Below are positions 1 to 6,237 of a stretch of DNA of 8,923 bases, piece after piece. The number at the start of each line of letters is the position of its first letter. Position 1 is the first letter of the stretch. The DNA lies in assembly GCA_005883855.1 (NCBI GenBank), contig VBAU01000253.1, forward strand, positions 1,781 through 10,703, given 5' to 3'. The translations under genes and the position numbers were made by a program. This DNA comes from Bacteroidota bacterium (GTDB taxonomy: Bacteria > Bacteroidota > Bacteroidia > Chitinophagales > Chitinophagaceae). A model generated the notes under the pieces. It was given only the letters and a program-made list of their open reading frames with translations, did not search any database and was not told the DNA's origin.

Positions 1-108
1 TCCGACATCCTTCGTTCAACCCCGGGCGAGTCAGCAGTTTTTGTGTTGACAACGAAGCGCATAAAAAATTTTTTAACCGAAAGCTTTTGCTTTCATAAAT
101 AAAAATGT

Positions 109-1017
109 ATGGACAACATGAAGCACAGGCGTCTCCAGGAACTGGATCGTTCCGATTTTGAAATCGTGCGTGGTGAACCCGATATTCGCGGCTGGGATGT
201 GAGAGGCACCAATGGGCGGAAGGTAGGAGAAGTGGAGGACCTTATTGTCGATGCTCCGGAGAAGAAAGTACGGTACATGGTCGTTGATCTCGATGACAAC
301 GAACTTAAGCTTAGACACAGGAAAGTGGTGATCCCGATCGGCCTGGCGGAACTCGACCAAAAAGATGATGATGTGTTAATTCCAAACATATCCGCGCAAC
401 AACTGGGTGAGCTGCCGGATTATGACAGGAACTCTCTCACCGCAGATGTGGAAAGAAGAATCTTCTCTACACTCAATACGCAAACACAGACCTCACGAGT
501 AGACGAAACGCCAAAAACAACAGTTGAAGGAGGTTCGAAAGAGAGACGGGACACACCCGAGAGGGAAGACAGGAAAAACAGGTTGGAGAAAGAAGAAAGA
601 AAAGAGATGGCCAAAGACGAAAAGAGAGAACGAAAGGAGAGAGAGAGAAACGACGAAGTTGATCCCGATTTCTATCGACATGAATATTATAACCTGGACA
701 ACCTTTACAAGAATCGACTCCATGAAGTGAAGCCCGTACAAAACAAACAGGAATCCGAGTATGATCGAGGTTTTCGACTTTGGGAACGCAGGAGCGAGGG
801 AGCGGTGATTCCGGATGATAATCGCCGGGAGACGGGCAATCTGCCTGCCAGGGAAACTGGTGATTCTAGAGAACTTAATGAAGAGCAAAGAATGGAAATG
901 ATAAGAAACAGAAGAAGTAATTATCAGCAAAAAAGATATCCTGACAGAGAACCTTCACAGGTAAGGCGTGAAACGGATACGGACAGAGGGGATGATGAAC
1001 ATTTGAAAAACAGTTAG
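109..1017 (+). CDS. PRC-barrel domain protein with long charged C-terminal tail
   Basis: Residues about 12-95 read as a PRC-barrel, the small beta-barrel fold of the photosynthetic reaction centre H subunit and RimM. Visible elements are GWDVRGTNGRKVGEVEDLIVD, then VRYMVVDLD and VVIPIGLAEL. Residues about 141-183 are almost all K, E, R and D, probably an extended or helical linker. A short aromatic patch follows (DFYRHEYYNLDNLY, 188-200), then another hydrophilic tail. There is no signal peptide or membrane segment, so it is probably cytoplasmic. Similar PRC-barrel proteins are common in Bacteroidota and often linked to stress, but the precise role is unknown. ATG at 109 was chosen; ATG at 118 (residue 4) is equally plausible, and ATG at 105 is out of frame. 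The gene appears monocistronic, with a terminator about 28 bp after its stop. The domain call is fairly sure; the function is not. Confidence 0.85.
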   Translation: MDNMKHRRLQELDRSDFEIVRGEPDIRGWDVRGTNGRKVGEVEDLIVDAPEKKVRYMVVDLDDNELKLRHRKVVIPIGLAELDQKDDDVLIPNISAQQLGELPDYDRNSLTADVERRIFSTLNTQTQTSRVDETPKTTVEGGSKERRDTPEREDRKNRLEKEERKEMAKDEKRERKERERNDEVDPDFYRHEYYNLDNLYKNRLHEVKPVQNKQESEYDRGFRLWERRSEGAVIPDDNRRETGNLPARETGDSRELNEEQRMEMIRNRRSNYQQKRYPDREPSQVRRETDTDRGDDEHLKNS

Positions 1018-1044
1018 CTCAGAAAAAAATGCCCACGCTGATTT

Positions 1045-1071
1045 AAGCTCCGGAAATCGGAGCTTTTGTTT
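1045..1071 (+). terminator. Intrinsic terminator after the PRC-barrel gene
   Basis: A perfect 8-bp stem AAGCTCCG (1045-1052) / CGGAGCTT (1058-1065) with a GAAAT loop is followed by a T-rich stretch (TTTTGTTTG). It lies about 28 bp after the stop at 1017. It may also mark where the decayed minus-strand regulator gene was cut off. Confidence 0.8.
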
Positions 1072-1074
1072 GTG

Positions 1075-1674
1075 CCAATCAATAAACAGGGAGTCTTGTT
1101 CAAACAAGTCGTGTGCTTCTGCCAGTCGAAAAATTTTTACGAAAGCGTTCTCAATATCAAGAACGTCAAGCGAAGAAGATGTAAAAATACCCGAAATCGC
1201 GGCAACTTTTTTGACTCCAATGTCCGGTGATGTTTCCTTGTCTTTGACATTGTCGACATTCTATCAGCGTCTAGTAGTTGCTGCTTATGGCTGCCTTTTT
1301 TGTAGAGCGCCATCCTTTGTTGCGCGGTTAGTGCTCTCAGTTTTTCACCTGAAATATCAAAATAGTGCTTAAAGGCTCTTGCAAATGTTGCTGCGGATGT
1401 AAAGCCAGTCTCAATCGCAATTTCCTTAATGGATTTTTCCAACTGTATGATCAACGAGTGCGCGGCGATTTCCAATCGCATGCGTGCGATGTATTGCTTG
1501 GGGGACTTCCCCGGTTACTTGCTTGAAAATTCTTTGGAAATGAAATGGTGAGTAATTAGCGACAAGGGAGAGGTTTTTCAAGGACAAATTATCGTTCAGA
1601 TTGTTTTGAATAAAATGCGTAACAGCATTGATTGATTTGCTGTATTCTTTTGGAACATCCTGGTTTGGTACCAT
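1075..1674 (-). pseudogene. Broken AraC-family regulator with remnant GyrI-like domain
   Basis: The reading begins at ATG 1674 and gives the first half of an AraC-type DNA-binding domain (INAVTHFIQNNLNDNLSLKN, then FHFQRIFKQVTGEVP). In a different frame from about 1499 it continues as QYIARMRLEIAAHSLI, then IKEIAIETGFTSAATFARAF and a FKHYFDISGEKLRAL segment, the second helix-turn-helix. The frame breaks at a run of five G on the plus strand (1500-1504), where one base too many is present. A second break near 1235-1260 returns to the first frame, which reads VKKVAAISGIFTSS, then IENAFVKIFRLAEAHDLF, resembling the start of a GyrI-like effector domain. The rest of that domain (normally about 150 aa) is missing before the 1045-1071 hairpin. 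Two compensating 1-base shifts plus the lost end make this a pseudogene, though the first shift could be a homopolymer sequencing error. The intact ancestor would have been an AraC/GyrI one-component regulator. Confidence 0.8.
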
Positions 1675-1720
1675 GGTTTATGGAAGCAATGGATTATTTG
1701 ACGCAATAGCTTGCATTAAG

Positions 1721-1741
1721 GTAACAACTATGAACTGTTAC
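1721..1741. promoter_or_regulatory. Perfect 6-bp inverted repeat, possible operator
   Basis: GTAACA (1721-1726) and TGTTAC (1736-1741) are perfect inverted half-sites separated by 9 bp. They lie about 47 bp upstream of the AraC pseudogene start, between it and the end of the next minus-strand ORF. The spacing would suit a dimeric regulator, but 6-bp arms occur by chance, so this is tentative. Confidence 0.25.
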
Positions 1742-1780
1742 ACAAATTTTTGACTATTGAAGGCTGCGATGATCCTGGAC

Positions 1781-2152
1781 TTATGGTACTAATTGGGTTT
1801 TTTCATCCATCTCACAGAGATGTTCAATGAGATTAACGGTCCAGACCGCGGTGATGCTGGTGGGTTCGGGCACTTCAAAGATTCTTGGATTCGCTTTGGT
1901 ACCAATGATCCACCACGACCCGCTGTCTCTCTTGATAACCCAACTGCCTTTCGCGTATTCCCAATTGTAGGCAATCTCCGTCCAGTCATTTTCCTTTAAT
2001 TTTCTGAGAAACCCCATTGTTGTTAGTTCTGTAGTCAAATATACAAGCGGCACGAGGGGTGCTCCAAACTTTTTGGTCATAGTTTTAAACATAAGATCGA
2101 CATTCAAATCGTAATCTTTCAAATGATGAAAACTTGTTTTAGATTTACTCAA
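1781..2152 (-). CDS. Uncharacterised small protein, start uncertain
   Basis: I do not recognise this protein. It is about 123 aa, soluble and unusually rich in tryptophan in its middle (NDWTEIAYNWEYAKGSWVIK, then DSGSWWIIGTKANPRIFEVP). No signal peptide or membrane helix is seen. The start given is a TTG at 2150-2152; the first in-frame ATG is about 20 codons further in, at LMFKTM. The frame also stays open upstream without any ATG, into the antisense of the ribokinase gene, until a stop near 2230. The gene may therefore use a non-ATG start or have lost its true 5' end. Only 23 bp separate it from the divergent ribokinase start, so the ribokinase promoter must lie inside this ORF. The coherent aromatic composition argues that it is or was coding; it could be a remnant. 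Confidence 0.5.
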   Translation of the reverse strand: MSKSKTSFHHLKDYDLNVDLMFKTMTKKFGAPLVPLVYLTTELTTMGFLRKLKENDWTEIAYNWEYAKGSWVIKRDSGSWWIIGTKANPRIFEVPEPTSITAVWTVNLIEHLCEMDEKTQLVP

Positions 2153-2175
2153 GCGGGTATCAAAACGATATTCAG

Positions 2176-3102
2176 ATGAATTCTGCTTCCATTGTTGTTG
2201 TCGGCAGTACGAATACCGACATGGTGATTAAAGCTTCGCATTTACCGCAGCCTGGAGAAACTATTCTTGGGGGGACATTTTTCATGAGCGCAGGTGGCAA
2301 AGGGGCTAACCAGGCCGTTGCCGCCGCACGACTTGGGGGAGCGGTGTCATTCATTGCCAAGATCGGGTATGATATTTTTGGAAAGCAGTCGATCGAGTTA
2401 TTTGAAAAGGAGGGCATAGACACCTCTTTTATTGTCCGGGATAAAATCGAGCCATCGGGTGTAGCGCTCATTACGGTAGATGACAAAGGTGAGAACTGCA
2501 TTGTAGTTGCCCCGGGTGCAAACGGTGCGCTGAATTTGAATGATATCAACGATGCAAAAAAGAAAATCGAAAATGCTTCGCTTTTGCTTATGCAATTGGA
2601 AGTGCCAATTGATACCGTGGAATATGTTGCCACAATTTCGGCAGCAAAGCATGTAAGGTTAATTCTCAATCCTGCTCCTGCAGCAAAATTGAGCGACGCA
2701 TTGCTGCGTAAGATCTCCATCCTAACACCCAATCAGAAGGAAGCTGAAATGCTTACCGGGATAAGAGTTACTGATGAAGCTTCTGCCAGGCAAGCAGCTA
2801 TTTCTTTGCGCAGTAAAGGAATTCAAACGGTGATCATAACTATGGGAGCCATGGGAGCATTTGTGCTGCATGATAACAATTTTACAATGATAGGCAGTCA
2901 TAAGGTGAAGGTAGTCGACACTACCGCGGCGGGTGATGTATTCAACGGAGCTTTTGGCGTGGCATTATGCGAAGAGAAGTCTGTTGAAGATGCCGTGGCA
3001 TTCGCTTGTAAGGCAGCCGCTATCTCCGTATCACGATTGGGAGCGCAAGCCTCTGCTCCACACCGCCAGGAAGTGGAGAGTTTTGATATGGCCAATGCAT
3101 AA
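2176..3102 (+). CDS. rbsK: Ribokinase
   Basis: This PfkB-family sugar kinase phosphorylates D-ribose at O5 with ATP to ribose-5-phosphate in the cytoplasm, feeding the pentose phosphate pathway and nucleotide synthesis. The N-terminus IVVVGSTNTDMV is the classic ribokinase opening. The sugar-binding signature GGKGANQA is at 40-47, TPNQKEAEMLTG at 184-195, and the second PfkB signature DTTAAGDVFNGA at 248-259, with Asp254 as catalytic base and the anion hole just before it. The usual T after that Asp is V here. The 308-aa length matches the family. It is followed 36 bp later by a GRP/RbsU-like sugar permease on the same strand, which supports ribose as substrate rather than another sugar. The start is fixed by family alignment; there is little Shine-Dalgarno, as is usual in Bacteroidota. 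Confidence 0.95.
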   Translation: MNSASIVVVGSTNTDMVIKASHLPQPGETILGGTFFMSAGGKGANQAVAAARLGGAVSFIAKIGYDIFGKQSIELFEKEGIDTSFIVRDKIEPSGVALITVDDKGENCIVVAPGANGALNLNDINDAKKKIENASLLLMQLEVPIDTVEYVATISAAKHVRLILNPAPAAKLSDALLRKISILTPNQKEAEMLTGIRVTDEASARQAAISLRSKGIQTVIITMGAMGAFVLHDNNFTMIGSHKVKVVDTTAAGDVFNGAFGVALCEEKSVEDAVAFACKAAAISVSRLGAQASAPHRQEVESFDMANA

Positions 3103-3138
3103 CGGAAAATTTTTCACCAACTCAGTAAAAATTCCACC

Positions 3139-3960
3139 ATGTTCATTGTTCAGAATTATCCACTCGCGGTCATTTTCTGCATGATCACCATGCTTTGTTG
3201 GGGCTCATGGGCCAATACGCAAAAACTTGCCGGCAAAACGTGGCGCTTTGAATTATTTTACTGGGACTACGTCATTGGGATTTTTATTTTTTCAGTTTTG
3301 TCTGCTTTCACGCTGGGTAGTGTTGGGAAAAATGGGAGAAGTTTTTTGACTGACCTGCAACAGGCGGATGCAACAAATATGCTCAGCGCGTTGCTCGGAG
3401 GATTTATTTTTAATGCAGCAACGTACAGAAAAGCCAGCACGGCTAAGCAAGGGGTCTCTACAAAAGGAATAATCATATCATTAGTTGCAGGGGTCCTGAT
3501 GTCCTTCTTCTATCGATTTATTGCAGCATCGATGGACCTGGAAAATTTTGAGCAACCTGCGCCCGGCAAAATGACGCCATACACAGCCGTGTTTATTTTT
3601 TCATTGGGAGTTTTCTTGAGCAATTTTATTTTCAACACGATCTTAATGAAGAAACCTTTGCAGGGATCTCCGACTGGATACAAAGAATATTTTCACGGAA
3701 GTTTTGGTTTACATATGGTAGGTGTGTTGGGCGGATTGATCTGGGGCCTGGGAAACTCGCTAAACCTAATTGCTGCCGGCAAGGCAGGTCCTGCTATATC
3801 CTATGGTCTCGGACAGGGCGCTACGCTGATCGCCGCGCTGTGGGGTGTATTTATTTGGAAAGAATTTCAACAAGCGCCGAAAGGGACAAATGGATTGATC
3901 GTTGCGATGTTCCTGTTTTTCGTGGTGGGACTCGGATTACTCATTTATGCAGGTACTTAA
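3139..3960 (+). CDS. GRP/RbsU-like sugar permease (DMT superfamily), internally shortened
   Basis: This hydrophobic protein belongs to the glucose/ribose porter group of the drug/metabolite transporter superfamily, often annotated in Bacteroidota as a DMT transporter permease and found next to rbsK. It is likely to import ribose. Typical features are an N-terminal helix with MLCWGSWANTQKLAGKTWRF, the FELFYWDYVIG segment, SLVAGVLMSFFYRFIAASM (114-132), a FHGSFGLHMVGVLGGLIWG helix, GPAISYGLGQGATLIAALWG (217-236) and a C-terminal helix. About eight membrane segments are visible instead of the usual ten. The text jumps at residues 90-97 (GGFIFNAATYRK) from the start of TM3 to the loop before TM5. 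Relatives carry roughly 55-60 more residues there, including an ILLVAAIDIAG-like helix and another helix, and total about 330 aa. The frame is kept. The family call is firm; whether this version still transports is doubtful. Confidence 0.85.
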   Translation: MFIVQNYPLAVIFCMITMLCWGSWANTQKLAGKTWRFELFYWDYVIGIFIFSVLSAFTLGSVGKNGRSFLTDLQQADATNMLSALLGGFIFNAATYRKASTAKQGVSTKGIIISLVAGVLMSFFYRFIAASMDLENFEQPAPGKMTPYTAVFIFSLGVFLSNFIFNTILMKKPLQGSPTGYKEYFHGSFGLHMVGVLGGLIWGLGNSLNLIAAGKAGPAISYGLGQGATLIAALWGVFIWKEFQQAPKGTNGLIVAMFLFFVVGLGLLIYAGT

Positions 3961-3973
3961 TGTCTGTTCTGTT

Positions 3974-4040
3974 GCCACAGATTGCACAAATCGACACAGA
4001 TAAACTCTGGCTATCTGCGAAAATTTGTGTTATCTGTGGC
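3974..4040. repeat. Imperfect 29-bp inverted repeat (CCACAGAT/ATCTGTGG type)
   Basis: The left arm (3974-4002) starts GCCACAGATTGCACAAAT and the right arm (4012-4040) ends ATTTGTGTTATCTGTGGC. They match at 23 of 29 positions around a 9-base loop (4003-4011). The outer 18 bases match at 16. CCACAGAT...ATCTGTGG palindromes are, to my knowledge, dispersed intergenic elements in Bacteroidota and other phyla. Placed 14 bp after the permease stop, this one could also act as a transcript end or RNA-stabilising hairpin. Confidence 0.7.
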
Positions 4041-4061
4041 CCAGATCATATCCACGAGTCT

Positions 4062-4094
4062 TTTGACACCTTTGCATTTCATCCATTACATTTG
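4062..4094 (+). promoter_or_regulatory. Bacteroidota-type promoter for the dehydrogenase gene
   Basis: TTTG at 4062-4065 and TACATTTG at 4087-4094 match the -33 (TTTG) and -7 (TAnnTTTG) elements of the Bacteroidota housekeeping sigma factor, with a 21-base spacer. The predicted start of transcription, near 4100, lies about 20 bases before the ATG at 4121. This suggests the gene is transcribed independently of the upstream permease. Confidence 0.55.
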
Positions 4095-4120
4095 CGCTGC
4101 TTAAAACTTGCGATGCCTTT

Positions 4121-5326
4121 ATGACAAAGATTGGACTGATCAAAGAAGGAAAATTACCAGCCGATAACCGGGTATCGCTAACACCTGCACAATGCAAATG
4201 GATACATAAGACCTCGGATTCTATCAGAATTATTGTCCAAAGCTCAACAACGCGATGTTTTACCGACCGGGAATTTTTAATGGCCGGTGTTGAGATAAGA
4301 GAAGATGTAACCGACTGCGACATCCTTTTAGGAATTAAGGAAGTGCCGGTTGAACAATTAATTCCCGAGAAAACTTACCTGTTTTTCTCGCACACAAAAA
4401 AAAAGCAGGCAAGAAATCGAAAATTACTTCGTGCTATTCTTGATAAGCAAATCACCTTAATTGACTACGAATGCCTGGAGCATGAAGACGGGCAGCGCAT
4501 TATTGGTTTCGGATTTTTTGCGGGCGTTGTAGGAGCACATAATGGCATGATGGCTTATGGTAACAGGACGGGCACCTATCAACTTGACAGGGTTTACAAA
4601 CAAAGAAGTTTCCGCGAGTTGATCCATACATATTTCGGTCTGAGGCTTCCTAAGGTAAAGATTGTTGTGACTGGGTCGGGTAGGGTGGCGCATGGAGTCG
4701 TGGACATCATGAACCTGCTTGAGATAGTGGAGGTGGATCCTGATGAGTATTTGGAAAAAAAGTTTGCTTATCCGGTATATACACAGTTGAAGGGTACAGA
4801 CCTGTATCAACACAAGATCAAAAAAAACTATTCACGAGAACATTTTCATTTACATCCGGAGCAATACGAATGCAAGTTTTTGCCATACGCTGTGGTCTCG
4901 GATATACTGATGAATGGCGTGTACTGGGAACAAGATGTTCCGCGGTTATTTGAAAAAACGGATGCGCAACAGGAGGATTTCAAAATTCAGACCATCGCTG
5001 ATATTGCCGATGATGCCGATGGATCTGTTCCCATTAACTTAGGCGACCAACCTATTGAGGACCCTGTATACGGCGTGGACAAGAAAACCTTAGAAAAAAC
5101 CGCTCCGTATTTAGCAAGCTCAATCGATATCATGGCCGTTGCTAACCTTCCAAATGAATTGCCGCGCGATGCATCCAGGTATTTTGGAGAGCAATTAATC
5201 AAATATGTTTTCCCTGATCTTTTATCCGGGGGATCTGATATCATTAACAGGGCGACAATCGTGAAGAATGGAAAGCTGACGGGGCATTTTGAGTATTTGA
5301 GGGACTATGTGGGAGAGAAGCAGTGA
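4121..5326 (+). CDS. Saccharopine dehydrogenase (L-lysine-forming) / alanine dehydrogenase-like oxidoreductase
   Basis: The 401-aa soluble enzyme has the two-domain fold of alanine dehydrogenase, transhydrogenase and fungal Lys1 proteins. The N-terminal substrate domain opens with MTKIGLIKEGKLPADNRVSL, where R17 matches the conserved arginine. Lys73 (LLGIKEV) and His91 (YLFFSHTKK) correspond to the catalytic Lys/His pair of Lys1. The nucleotide-binding Rossmann segment is KIVVTGSGRVAHGVVDIM (180-197), with A where many relatives have G. The C-terminal part carries a VSDILMNGVYWEQDVP segment, then SIDIMAVANLPNELPRDAS, typical of the saccharopine dehydrogenase branch. The predicted reaction is NAD+-dependent cleavage of saccharopine to lysine and 2-oxoglutarate, or the reverse. 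No saccharopine reductase or other lysine gene lies nearby, so the true substrate is uncertain and alanine or another amino acid remains possible. The ATG at 4121 gives the standard N-terminus. It converges on the minus-strand methyltransferase gene, 74 bp apart. Confidence 0.8.
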   Translation: MTKIGLIKEGKLPADNRVSLTPAQCKWIHKTSDSIRIIVQSSTTRCFTDREFLMAGVEIREDVTDCDILLGIKEVPVEQLIPEKTYLFFSHTKKKQARNRKLLRAILDKQITLIDYECLEHEDGQRIIGFGFFAGVVGAHNGMMAYGNRTGTYQLDRVYKQRSFRELIHTYFGLRLPKVKIVVTGSGRVAHGVVDIMNLLEIVEVDPDEYLEKKFAYPVYTQLKGTDLYQHKIKKNYSREHFHLHPEQYECKFLPYAVVSDILMNGVYWEQDVPRLFEKTDAQQEDFKIQTIADIADDADGSVPINLGDQPIEDPVYGVDKKTLEKTAPYLASSIDIMAVANLPNELPRDASRYFGEQLIKYVFPDLLSGGSDIINRATIVKNGKLTGHFEYLRDYVGEKQ

Positions 5327-5388
5327 GACGTGAGCCGTGTGTCGTGCGTAATCGATAATGAATGATGAATGATGAATGATGAATGATG
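5323..5388. repeat. Simple repeats: GTGAGNCGTG-like stretch followed by AATGATG x4
   Basis: A degenerate GTGAGACGTGAGCCGTGTGTCGTG run (5323-5346) begins on the stop codon of the dehydrogenase gene. It is followed by GATAATG and then four exact AATGATG heptamers (5361-5388). They fill almost the whole 74-bp convergent gap. No hairpin terminator is visible here. The heptamer sequence recurs in inverted orientation just upstream of the methyltransferase gene (about 6221-6233). Confidence 0.75.
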
Positions 5389-5400
5389 AGTAGAGGTTAC

Positions 5401-6147
5401 TTACAGATATAAATAGTACGGCTGGAGTAATTGTTTGAATTGTTCGGTGTATTGCTGTTGGTCGTCCCAAACAGAGATTTCATCAATCACCGTTTCGGAA
5501 TCGTTTACGTTACTGAGCTTTCCTGAGACCATCATTCTAAAATAATCGTGGTTTGTAGATTGCCTGACAAAGACAATCTTAGAAACAAAGAGGTTTTCCC
5601 TGAATAACATTTTTTTGATTTCTTCATTTCTCTTGAAGGGTAGCAAAAGATAAAACATGCCTTCCGCAGAGAGGTTTGTTTTTATGATAGAAAATATTTC
5701 CTCCAGCAATAACCCCGCATCGTGATGTGCAATATTTTTTTTCTGATCGCAGGAAGTTAATTCTTTTTCATAGAAAGGTGGGTTGCTTATGACGAGGTCA
5801 TACTTTTTAGAGGATGAAAATGCTTTTGCATCTCCCTTGATCACTTGTATATGGTCCGCGTACGGCGAAATCGCGACATTTTCCTTTGCTTGTTCATACG
5901 ATTCCTGGTCAATTTCGACGGCATCGATAACGGTAGAAGCATTTTTTTGTGCGAGCATCAACGTCAACAATCCAGTTCCCGTTCCAACATCTAAGACATT
6001 TATCGGATTTGCCTCCTGGCTGCCGGGATCGCATTGTACGTCTTGTGCTACCCATGCCCCAAACAAACAAGCATCCGTTGTTACCTTCATCACACACCGC
6101 TCCTGGTAGACGGTAAATTCCTTGAATTGGAAGTATGAATTGGGCAT
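5401..6147 (-). CDS. trmN6: tRNA1(Val) (adenine(37)-N6)-methyltransferase
   Basis: This SAM-dependent class I methyltransferase of the TrmN6/YfiC family makes m6A at A37, next to the anticodon of tRNA1(Val). Residues from the chosen start read MPNSYFQFKEFTVYQERC, then MKVTTDACLFGAW, the family hallmark. SAM motif I is VLDVGTGTGLL (51-61), motif II has Glu78 (DAVEID), and the target-adenine motif NPPF is at 122-125 (LVISNPPFY). Length from this start is 248 aa, as usual. The frame is open to an ATG at 6231, but those 28 extra residues (MNDERRPPSTF...) come largely from an AATGATGA repeat and have no family match, so ATG 6147 is preferred. It lies about 90 bp downstream of tsaD on the same strand; both products modify position 37 of tRNA and are probably cotranscribed. 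Confidence 0.92.
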   Translation of the reverse strand: MPNSYFQFKEFTVYQERCVMKVTTDACLFGAWVAQDVQCDPGSQEANPINVLDVGTGTGLLTLMLAQKNASTVIDAVEIDQESYEQAKENVAISPYADHIQVIKGDAKAFSSSKKYDLVISNPPFYEKELTSCDQKKNIAHHDAGLLLEEIFSIIKTNLSAEGMFYLLLPFKRNEEIKKMLFRENLFVSKIVFVRQSTNHDYFRMMVSGKLSNVNDSETVIDEISVWDDQQQYTEQFKQLLQPYYLYL

Positions 6148-6237
6148 AAGATAAGCTTTGAGCTGAGCGCTATGAACCATGATCCGAAAATACACTTTAA
6201 ACGTGCTCGGGGGTCGCCGTTCATCATTCATCTATTG

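Noticed and set aside
46..51. TTGACA resembling a sigma70 -35 box upstream of the PRC-barrel gene
   Set aside because: No matching -10 at a 16-18 base spacing, and Bacteroidota do not use this consensus.
1..102. Open frame from the window start to a TAA at 100-102, possible gene end
   Set aside because: Only 33 codons, two frames are open about equally far, and no family is recognisable; it may be intergenic.
1070..1372. Plus-strand 100-codon ORF
   Set aside because: It is antisense to the AraC pseudogene, whose translation shows clear family motifs; this frame shows none.
2172..2732. Long minus-strand ORF of 186 codons opposite the ribokinase gene
   Set aside because: It is a shadow of rbsK, with biased composition and no recognisable domain.
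5361..5388. AATGATG array as a CRISPR or phage attachment site
   Set aside because: Units are 7 bp with no spacers, and there is no integrase, cas gene or tRNA nearby; it is a simple tandem repeat.
6148..6231. 28-residue N-terminal extension of TrmN6
   Set aside because: It derives partly from the AATGATGA repeat, and family members start at the MPNSYF-type sequence; ATG 6147 is preferred.
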